Shown: piece after piece, positions 10,380 to 21,700 of the stretch
Layout of the letters: every line of letters begins with the position of its first letter
How positions within the stretch are numbered: the first letter of the stretch is position 1
DNA from: Heliopora coerulea
Lineage: Eukaryota > Cnidaria > Anthozoa > Scleralcyonacea > Helioporidae
Length of the DNA: 64,000 nt
Reading direction: 5' to 3'
Assembly: GCA_030142905.1 (NCBI GenBank)
Contig: JASJOG010000150.1
Location: forward strand, 351,501-415,500
Translations under genes and position numbers: made by a program
The notes under the pieces: model-generated
Seen by the model: the letters and a program-made list of their open reading frames with translations, nothing else
The model's database searches: none
Told to the model about the DNA's origin: nothing

Positions 10380-12647
10380 CAATTCATAATTAATTCTCTG
10401 ACAATGATTAATAATTATAATTTTTGTGATTATGTATCATCCTGACCACCCCTCCTTGTTTTTTCAATGATTATGATAACAATTGCTACATTGGCTATAG
10501 TGGGTGATAGTGGGCAGGTGTACCTAGCACTCTGAATACCAGCCTAGTACCCATTCATTTTGCTGGTGGTATTCCTTAGCTTAATTAATGAGACCTTTTT
10601 TCATTACAAATCAGTGATAATTTGTTACAAATTAATAACAACTTAGATGATTGCTCAATATGATGATGCATGATATTTGTTTTATGAAATAACAATCACA
10701 GTTTCTTTTTGTTTGTGATGTTATCCATGTCTCTGTACTCTAATGCTTTTTAGAATTCAAAATATCAGCAGCTAAACTCTAATGGCAGATATCCCACAGC
10801 TTTCTTTGCAATGTTGCCATTTTAATTTCTCACTCACAGTCATGCAGCTAACTTGCCATCTTTTTTTGGCAACTCCCAGTTCATCAGTAAGACTTCACTT
10901 AGTTGAACATCAATATTAATTTTAAAAATTTATTTTTCCTGCTAAAATATAGTCTAAAAAAGGGGTGTCATATATGTGGAAACTTACAGCTGTTGGTCAG
11001 AAAATAATGACCTAACCTGTCACATTTAGCAGGGAGACAAAGAACCTGCTAAGGTTTTCTAGGTATGGCTTCTCAGTGAGGTGCATCTGGGTTGAGTATA
11101 ACTCAAAAAGGGAAGGCAAGATATGGAAGTAATTGTTTGAGTGGATAGTTATGTAGAAATAACTACTAGTGGAGGTGAATTCATGAATAACTGGGATATT
11201 TACTGTAAGTTATGGAATGTAATAAATAATTGTTATTAATATGTTCAATAAATACAGTAACTGTAGTTGTTGTTTTTGCATCAGAAATCTTAAAGTCTTC
11301 TTTTGCTAAACTTGCAACCTAAAAATAGTCAGCAAGAGGTGTTCATACAAATTATGAAAATTGTATATCCTGAGGTAATTTAAAATAGAGTTTGAAACAA
11401 GATTTATAACTGTTACTAATGGGAACTACAGCATTTGAAGATAGACAGCTAATCAAGCATTCAAAAATCCAATTACTGTAAATGTTGATGGCAGCTTTTA
11501 TTGTATTCCATAATAAAATTTTCCTTAAAATATCAAAGATTTAATATTCCACTCATGCAGTCCATACAACCAGTCACATGATAGATTCAGTCAAGCCAAT
11601 AGTAAATAATCAAGATGTTAAGTTTGACTCATTAAGGGCCAGGGTTCATTCCTTTGACAAGCAAAATTGTCTGCCATTAGCCAGAGTAAATGTTAAAGTG
11701 TGACCTTGCCCTTAAACAAGATTCTTAATTTCTAGATGTTCATTTTTTATGGGAAGGGAACATTCATTATTAATTTTAGGTGTACAATATAATAGTCACT
11801 TTAAGGTGATAAATTTGCCAATGTTTTTTTGTCATTGCTCTATAGATAAAAAAAAATAAAAACTGTAAAACTCAACCTGTACCTAGTACGGTAAAAGTAA
11901 ATTGTTGACAATTTGTTGTAAACAGCAATGTTAGATATTGAATTATAATTGATTTATAATTATGATAATTATAATTACATTATCATTGGCTTCTATTGTA
12001 ACTGGCATTATACTGTAATTGGCTTCCGCTATAATTGGAAGGGAATATGGAGCATCAATTTTAGGTGCACAATGTAATGGGCACTTAAAGTTTACAGATT
12101 TGTTAATGGTTTTTTTTGTCATTGCTCTCTAGATACTTTAAAACTCAACCTGTCCCTTGTAAAAGTAAATTAATAATCTCAAGATGCACATTTTTAATGT
12201 TTATGATAATTTTTTCTAAACAGAAATGTTGGGTATTGCACTATAATTGGTTTTTATTATTTTTTGTATTGCATAGTGAGGATTTTTTTTAAAATTGGTC
12301 TGAAAGGAATTGGCCTCGTATGAAATTCATTTGCCTCACTTGTGTTACAATAATCCTAGTATTAGTTGTCAGTTGCTTGCATGGAGGTCCTGACCAACCA
12401 CACCTCATAGGTTGGACTGTTCCATGAATCATGTGACAAACCCAGGATTCAAAAGCCCATCAAGATGTTCTTGATACAACCATAAAAATCCTGGATGTGA
12501 CTTTGAAAATTTTTGGGAAAATATTTGATCTCCGAAATACATTTACTACAGACTAAAAAGTTAATTTACATGATTGTAATTCCAAATTATGTTTAATATT
12601 TTGATTAAATACATGCACTTATTGTTCTTGTATTTTGAATACTTTAG
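10380..12647. other. Very AT-rich DNA with a diverged tandem duplication
   Basis: No gene is recognised. Two copies of a roughly 200-base segment lie about 290 bases apart (about 11753-11950 and 12043-12250). They share, in order, GGGAAGGGAA, ATTTTAGGTG, TTTTTTGTCATTGCTCT, AAAACTCAACCTGT, GTAAAAGTAAATT, TAAACAG and AATGTT. Between them is a run of TATAATTATAATT-like sequence. Confidence 0.6.
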
Positions 12648-12715
12648 ATTCACCACTGAAAAATACAGCAGAAGAACAGCATAAACTGGAGCCTTTGGAT
12701 AGCCATCATGGTGGG
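12648..12715 (+). CDS. Unidentified gene, candidate exon A
   Basis: After ACTTTAG and before GTTAGT. In the frame used it reads [20 protein letters not shown] plus GG and ends in phase 0, which fits the next exon. It has a modest acceptor and no homology recognised, so it is the weakest of the early exons. Confidence 0.35.
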
Positions 12716-15700
12716 GTTAGTGTCAGAGTCAGCCAAAATTTCACCAGATTAAGAGTAGTGTGGCAGAATTGGTTACTCAAAAATACTTTTTACTCTGGGG
12801 ATTTGTCTCAGAAAAGCTTTAAATTATTACTTATTATGTCATGTTTTGAAATTAAATATTATGCATAAACATATGTGAAAAAATGAATAATGTTGGTGAA
12901 ATTCTGAAATATTTTGGTTGTACTGTAAATCTTTCATACTTTGCTGGAGGAAGATAGTTTTTGATCTAATTGTGTACAATTGCTATTTAAAAATTAATTC
13001 CTGAAATCTTGATCTGTAATTATGAATTACATATTATGCAATTAAATATTAAGTAATGAAATAGGCAAATTTTTTTGAAAAACATTTTATAACAAATGTA
13101 AGCGACAGAAAAATAACGTTGAAATTCACAGTCTGATTCAATAAGTCCAAAAATCTTTGTCTGACAGTTTAATTCTTAATTTATTCGTAGTTCATTTTTT
13201 TTGTTTTCAGTAAATACTATTATAAATCATTCCTATTTCCTTACACCAAATAATTTCCTCCCAGTAACGTTTAGTAAGTTACGCATTAACGATTACGTTG
13301 TTAACGCCTTATTTATCCACATGTTGTACGTCAACTCTGTATAAATCAAGTCGCGCTTTTCTTGTCCCAGATATCAGGGTTGAATTCTGCAAATGACGAA
13401 GAGAAGTTTAATACTCTTTGTGATGGAGTTCTAACTGCACATTCGATGTTTGATGTGTGCTTAACTGAGGTATGTTGTAACTTGTAATATGTCCTGTAAT
13501 TTATTATTAAGTCATTCATCAGGAAAAAACAAAGAACAATCAAGCCGTGGCGTGTTTTTAAATGTGACGAAAACACGCTTACGTTTCTCTTCAAATTTTT
13601 GCCGCTTAGAAGACATTAATTTTCAAACTTTCTTCGCGTATTAGGGTATGTGTATTAGAATGTATGTGTTTTTGTAGTGAGTGAAAAACTTGCTCTAAGT
13701 AATTTAATGGCTGTCGCCTCGTGTTTGAAATCCAGTAAAGCACTCCTGCTCGCTTTTTAAATACTACATATAACCTGTCAAGAACTTCCCAAGTCCAAGT
13801 TTTAAAATCACTTACAGTCATTCAAGATAAGACTTTAAAACTTAAGACGTTTCGGAGTGCTTCTTCTTTGGAGATGTTTACATGGAGACGAGTATGGCTA
13901 GCCCTTGAAACCACAACCAGCCGACAACTTCAAGAAGTATAAAACAAAACAGATTCCGAAAAATAATATCTTGTGAACTCAAAATTCGAGTTAGAGCAAG
14001 ACAAAATTGAGACTGTAATATTTCGACTGTCTTGCAAAGTCGTCATCAGACAGAATGATTTCTGATTGATTGATATTCTGTCTGATGATGGCTTAGCAAT
14101 AAAGTCGAAATATTACAGTCTCACTTTTGTCTTGCACTAACTAGCCCTTGACTTGCTCCAAGTCGGCCAAGTTTCGGGGCGATCAGGCGAGTGAATGAAG
14201 GGTGGGAAAGGTTAATTCAACCAACTTCGATGTGTCTGGATATTATCTAAACAAACACGAATTTAGAGTGTATGATATTACGTCTCAAACGAATTCGTAT
14301 TTAAAGAGAAAATCGGGTTTAAAGTTGTCGAAATTCGCTAAGTAAGATCAGATATCCAGACGTCGTCTCGTTACTGATTTCCTTTGTGTTTGCTCATGAA
14401 TTGTTCTGCATGGTTTAAGATTACAAAGTGAAAACGCTCATTACTATTATGCAAATTATCTATCCAGTACTAATTCAAACTATCAAGTAAAATGATCAAA
14501 AGAAGTCGCTGAGGTTCAAACCTGCAGGCACAAAATAGTATATCTAATTATATGAGCAAAAAAAGTTTCTTCTTTTTGGGTCTTTTACATCTCTCCTTTC
14601 AATAATGTTTGCGGCCATATCTTCAATTCCTTCATTACTTGCTTCGTGGAAATAGGCATACAAATGCTCCCCTGGCATACCCCCCTGACCCATTCCATAC
14701 CTTTTGGCACTACCCTTATTGTTATTAAATCTTATTCTAAAAGATGTTGTAGTACTGCCAACATAAATTTTAGAACACTTTTTACAAATTATCAGATAAA
14801 TCACTCCTGACAAATCGCAATCAAACAAATAATTAAAGTGTGCGATCTTTTCTAAGAAATGTAGATCCTTTATCTACAAAACAGGAAATTTGGCGTCGCG
14901 ATTTACCACAATTTCGTATTCTCTTACCCCCACTATTTTTTCCCTTAATTTTAGACCTCAAAAAAATATCGCTCAAATTCATAGGTCTCCGCTATATCAT
15001 CCACGGCTTTTCTTCGAAAACATACCTTGCGTCGTCAAGGGTCAGAGTTAATAATTTTACCTACCCCCGACAACGCTGGACAAAAAGTCATATATAAGCC
15101 ATGGCATTCTATTATTCTATTCCGTACTCCTATTATTAGTTTCTTGACAAGGAAGGCTTTCCCTGGTCGTAGCTCTGACCCTCCTAAATTGAGAATCTAC
15201 CAATTTTTCGTAAAACCACTCGTTATAAAATTGACACGAAGATCCCCTAGCATGTCTCTATACCGTATTTTTCTGAATAAATTCCTCAACTGGAATAGAC
15301 GCCTCCCTAAGCTTGTAAATTTTCGATAAACTCCCCTATCGAATGAACGCCTCTTCTCGAATAAACGGCCCTCAATCAAGTACAAAGAAAAGCTATTTAA
15401 AGATGAACTCATGGACGAGGACTAGATTCGAACAAAGCGTATGTGCTGTCTGCTCGTGATGTTGTACGTTATCGTAGTAAAGCTAACGTTATGTAAAAGA
15501 AATACGCTACAGAAGATGGGGGGATGTGTTACTTTGTTTAAATAAAAAAAAAATGCAGGCAACTCTCTTCGATACTACGTATCTTTTTCGAACTCTATCC
15601 ATAGGGAATCCCCTGCTTCACATGCTTCGGATGACACGATCTATAATGTAAATATTGATGGGTATCTGTAGGCTGAGAATAAACATCTGTCAAGATCTTA

Positions 15701-18700
15701 GTATCCGTGGAAGCTCTTCATAAGTCCTCCGAAGTATACTTAATTGTTTCATGATAGGATTTAACATATCTAAAACTCTAACGAAGTTTCCCCTCCATGG
15801 AGCCAAATGAAAAAAAGCATTGTAAGGGAACTCCCACCACACCAAAGGTTTCGGGTGATATTCTGTCTAAATTTTCTCTTCCAACATTAACATAAAAACT
15901 ATTGGCAAAAGAAGGTACAAACTTAGTATCTATTGCTGTACCAAACATTTTGTGATAAATCTTATCTTCAAAATTAAAATAACAATTTTCCAATATTAAT
16001 CTCGCCAATTCTACCAACTCCCCAACAGGCACTAATTTTCCAAGACCTACACTCATATGATATTCATGCATTACTTTCCTCAAACTCCCTAAACCCTCAC
16101 TGTGAGGAGTATGTTTATAAAGAGCCACAACGTCCATTGTAGAAATAATGGGATTTTCAGGAATATCACCCAGATTCCTTAATTTACACAAAAATTCAGT
16201 GGGGTCTTTGATAGCATTAGGTAATGTTCTAACAATGGGCTGAAGATAAAAGTCTACAAATTTGGAAGTCTTTTCCTTTGGTGTCCTACAATGAGAAACA
16301 CACATCCTCTTTTGAATTTGGAAGGAGGTAATTTTATTTTACTTTAACCATGACCAGCCGACAACTTTAGAAAGTATAAGACGGAACAATTTCAGGAAAA
16401 GAGTCATCTTGGAAACTCAAGATTCGAGTTATACATCAGGAGACAATTTTAAACAGTGATATTTCGACTTTATTTCAAAGTCAACATCAGTCTCATGTCG
16501 TATCTTTCGATGAAAACTTCATAAAAATACCTGAAGTGAAACTGACGAAAGGGGAATTAAAACACGCACTTTTGGTTATACCTGTCTTATCCATGCAGCC
16601 ATAACGGTACAATGACATTGGATGATCCAATGAACCACACTAATCTTATTCCCGATACCCTGTTGTACGCTTAGGTAAAGAATTTACCTGATCTGTGAAA
16701 TTAGAATTTACTGCACTGTATTTACTCGAAAAACGTCTCGGTGCTTATTACATTTTAAGACTTTTAGATGCGGCGCTTATTCGAGGGTGGCACCTATTAA
16801 ATTTCATTAAAAAACAACTTCTTTAAATGAAACAAAACTTTTTTTATTTCTGAAAACGATGACAAGAAGAAAAACACTTCGGTTAAGTGCTGCTCAAGAA
16901 TTCAGGTGCTTCGAACGAGAGCCGCGTTATTATATTAAAGCGCTTATTCAAGTAAATGCAGTACACGTAATTCTGTGTTTTTTGTTCTAAATTACTAGCT
17001 TTGTAACGAGATCTACCCTGAAGCAGATCCAAATTTATTGGTTCACAGCATTCTAAGTTGCTCTTACCTTCGTTCTTGGTATTGCACGATAAAATTAATT
17101 GTTTTGTTTTTTTCATCTCTGTGTAATGCCAATTTAGATGCTAGCGATTAAAGATGAAATGCTGAAGGTTTGTGAGTACTATTTAATAGAAATATCAAAT
17201 TTTTAATACGGTAGATAATATTAAATAAATTGAATCTCTTACGACCAAAATGAGTCATGTACAAATAACTTCATTTTAAACGTCGGGCAACATTTTCACC
17301 AGGCGACGTATTATTATCAGATCTAAAAGACATTTTAATAATTAACGTATAAAAAAATTACTTGAGTGTCTCTGTACTATGATATAAACATGAATGACGT
17401 CATTTCAACGGGAAAAAAAAGCTCAGAAGCAACATTAGGCGTAGCCGAGTGTTTTCTGGTATTTTTTCAGTTGAAATGCCATCATGAAATTGTAATGTGT
17501 TCCGAGATGCGTCTAGCTTGGCCGAAATTCATTGCATCCAAGCATTGACACATATTTGTACACAGTACGTGATCTCAGAACATAAAGAAATGAAAATAAA
17601 GAAACTAGGTAAGCGTACCTAGAGAACGGATGTCCAAATTTTTTCGACAGAGGCCATATGATCAAAAATTCATATGTACGGGCAAGATCATTTTTTATGG
17701 GTAACAATGAAGTGTAACCTCGAAACTGACATGTAGCTTTTGGCATTAATTAGCTATTAGACAAAAAGAGGTTAATGGAATATTGCTAAAAGACTGCTTG
17801 TATGATACACTGAGGGCTAGCTCTTCTTATGTTATGTAATGCACGAAGGAACGCAGCCATTCAACTGAACAAACTTCAGCAAGGCGTTGTACCATCAAAG
17901 TTATGAAAACGAGCTATGAGATCTGGGGGCAAAAGAAGTGTGATTTCGGTCAAGAAAACAAGCAAAATGTGTTTGAAGTAGTATAGAGATGGGGGTATGA
18001 GCACACCTGTCCATTAGGTGAAAATCCATGTACCCCACTACAGGAAAATCACCCCCTTTTGATGGTATTTTCAGTGTTCTCAAAGAAATGTATTAGTTTT
18101 TGTTAAAATTTAAAAAACCACCTAATCTCCATAAAATGGACCCCCATCTCTATACTACTCTTAGATTTTAGATTACATACTTTTTTTCCAATGATTCTTT
18201 TTAAATTTACTCAATTATCTTATAGTAATTATATATGATATATAACATTTGCGTGTTCTGTAATGACCATACGCATAGCTACTAACGCCATCCTCAAGAA
18301 TATAACGTTTATCGTCAAAACATGACAGTGAGATCTTATTAATTTCATAACTGCTTAACTCATGTAAATTACTTCTTATTGTTTTCATCTTATGATGCAT
18401 TTGCTTTTTCTCAAGCAATGTATCTTTATAGTGTTTATGTGTAATGTCTTTTTTTATTACATTTTTCTTAACACCTTTGGCTGTTTTACCACCTTTTTCA
18501 TTGTCTTTTATATAACTATACATTTTACTTCGTAGTTCTATAAATTCTGCTATTGGAATACCTGCTGCTTCATCTTTCATTTTTCCTATTACTTTTTTAT
18601 TCTCTTTAAAATAAAAAGGAGAGTCAATAGAGTAATCACTGTTGTCAAATAAGTCTTTCTTCTTGTAGAGATCATTATATACATATCCTGCTTTTATTTC

Positions 18701-21700
18701 ATTCATTAAGCTGTCTGTATCTGTGAATAGCAGCTTTACATCTTCATTATTGTGTTATAATAGAAATCATACTTAAGATTCTTTGAGAGTTCCAGTATAC
18801 ACATTCCAACATAAGCAGGTCTATTTAATGTTAATATTTCTTTTATCTTATGGACAGCAACAAGGTTTTCATTAAAAATTTTACTACTTACATATGTTGG
18901 TTTTGATACTATCTCTATTAATTTCTTCTGATCTGTAATTAATCGGACATCTACATGTTTTCTTAAGTTTTCCATAGTTTTTCTATAAACGGCATTATTC
19001 ATCAGCTTAAAAAAGTCCTTCTCAAAAGCATTCTTAGCATTTGTTCTCTTTTGTGTGTTAAATTTTTTGTGTGTTAAAATCAATGTATTCTTTCAACCAT
19101 TTTGATTGTTTAAATTCTAATACCCTGTGGATCTTTTTCAGTTTCATCCCTAAGGATAAATACAATTGCAAATTTCTGTAATGTATAACGTACTTTTTCT
19201 TATCATTTAGTGTGGTTATTAATTTACTTACAAGTCCAACTGATATTTTATATTTCTTCTCTATCATCTTACAATATTTGTATAATTCTTCTTTCTTTAT
19301 AGCTTTCTTTTCTGGTGCTAATAGATAGTGGTTATGCAGGTCATGTAATTCCTTAGGATGTTCTAAATCTTCTTCCAATAGTAGTCCTTTTTCTGCGCTA
19401 TCCGTGTAACTGCTTAGTTGCACTTCATTTGGATCTTTCCATTTAAATCCTCCAGTAGGTAAAGATTGACTCATTGCCCAGCCATATAAATTATTTGCGT
19501 CCAAGTACATTATGTATTTACTATCTTCATTCTTTTTAAAGTTCTTCATATATTTATTATTTGCGGAACCATATCTGTTCGCAATGTAAGAAATACCACC
19601 TCTCATTCCTTTTTCTATAAATTGGAACATATCCACATCACTCATTAGTTCCAATTCAATGCCAAAAGTCTTCCTTGCCATGGAACAGAAAAAAGTTTTT
19701 GGTAGCACTAAAATAAACCACGCGTCCAATGGTTGTATTCTGCTGTCCCAGTAAATACCATGGCCTTTGGCTGAGAGTAAAACGTGAAAAAGACCCTCTG
19801 ACAGAGAGTGAAGCTTGAAAAGGTCATCGCACGAGACGTTAGTTGCTTTCAGTTTCGGCAGTTATTCAACATTTCTGTTTTATGCACAAAGAAACGATAG
19901 TTTAATCGGCAGTTTTGGGTTTGTGAGTTATCTGGCTACGACTGCGACTAAGACCACGATTAAGGCAACAGCAACAGAAACAGAGTTGTGGAACTCATGA
20001 GCCAAGTTCGTATCTCAAGAGGAGAGTATTAGAACAAGAGAACAGCGAGAGCGAAGATATGGGGGAGACACAAGAGAATGTAGATGGATGACAAGAGATG
20101 GAAATAACAGCAGATGAAAGACACTATCTTGAAGAAGAAAATAGAAGTAGACGAACGGAGGATGAAAGTAGGAATAATGAAAATGGAGTTGTAATTGAAG
20201 GAGAGATGAATGACGAAGAGAAGGAAATGACATCACAAATAGTCGATTTAATGAAAAAAGACGATTTGCAGATGATAAAGAGGTTTAAGAAAGTAGACAG
20301 AAGGGAGCTGAATGACATAACGAAGAAAGTGAATTGTGTATTGAATTATGTAATAACAGATAACATAAGTGACACCAATAAATTGGTAAAAGCAGCAGCG
20401 GTATATATAGGAGAACAAACGGGATTAAAACGAAAAGCAGTAGTAAAACGTCTGAACCGTGGTGGAAAAGAAGAATAGAGGGGGATATCAAGAGACTGGG
20501 AGAGGACGTGAACATACCAGAAAGGCACATGGAAAATGAACTTTATAGCATCAACAAATATAACAGCCTGGATAGGAAGTACCATCTAAAAAAGAAAGGG
20601 GTAAAAATGGTAACTAAAAAGTTGAAACAACGTCTTATGGCTGAGGCAGCAAAAATAAGGGGATATGAAGAGAGAATAAAACAATACAAGCAGGATCGAA
20701 TGTTCAATATTGATCAGAAGAGAATGTATAAAGAATTCAATAGAGAGGTATATTACAAAAGAGTTATTCCTCATGCAGAAGAAAGTAGAAGATTCTGGAA
20801 GGAGATCTGGGACAATACGAAGGAGCACAATAAGGAAGCGAAATGGCTTAAGGACCTAAAAAGATGCGAAAGAGATGTAAAGCAGGACAATGTAGTCATC
20901 ACTGTCGAAATGGTAAGAACACAATGTAGAAAGATACCGAACTGGAAGGCGCCTGGACCTGATGGAGTGCAGGGATATTCGATCAAAGAGCTGGATGCGT
21001 TACACGAGTGCATTGCAAAACAAATGGATGACATGTTAAACGAGAAACACATGGTTCCAGACTGGATGACAATTGGTAGGACTATCTTCTGTTTGAAGGA
21101 CTCTGCCAAAGGGAATGCAGCAGACAACTTTTGGCCAATCTCCTGTTTACCCGTAATGTGGAAACTCATAACTGGACTAATAGCAGAAAGTATGTATACT
21201 TCTTGGATGAAAACAAGATTTTGCCAGAAGAACAAAAGGGATGTCGTACAGAGAGTAGGAGGACTAAAGATCAGCTGCTGATTGACAGAATGGTGTTGCA
21301 ACACTGTAAGAAAAGACATACGAATTTGGCAATGGCATGGGTGGACTATCGAAAGGCTTATGACATGGTGCCGCATAGTTGGATAAGAGAATGTCCCGAA
21401 TTCTTCCAAATTGCTGACAACATCAACCAATTCCTGACAAGAAGCACAACTTTGTCACCATTGCTGTTTGTAATCTGCATGGTACCGTTGACATTAGTAT
21501 TGAGAAAACTAAAAGAAGGCTATACCATGGGAAAGACAAGAATCAACCACATGTTCTTTATGGATGATTTGAAGTTGTTTGGTAAAAGTGAGAGACAAAA
21601 AGAATCACTTGTAAACACAGTACGTGCATTCAGTGACAATATCGGTATGGAGTTTGGGATAAAGAGATGTGGTGTAGTGATTATGAAGAGAGGGAAGGTA

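Larger units (their letters stand above)
13916..16493 (-). mobile_element. Penelope-like retroelement, decayed, between direct repeats
   Basis: On the - strand the order is reverse transcriptase (16305-15778) and then GIY-YIG endonuclease (14828-14544), the order of Penelope-like elements. Direct repeats flank the body: 13916-14052 and 16353-16493 share ACCAGCCGACAACTT, AAGTATAA, AGATTCGAGTTA-like sequence and ATATTTCGACT. Such repeats (pseudo-LTRs) are known for this class. A third, inverted partial copy follows at about 14075-14135. Other repeats have inserted in the body near 15.2-15.4 kb. Confidence 0.8.

Noticed and set aside
20771..21430. 219-codon - strand frame
   Set aside because: It is the antisense shadow of the retrotransposon reverse transcriptase.
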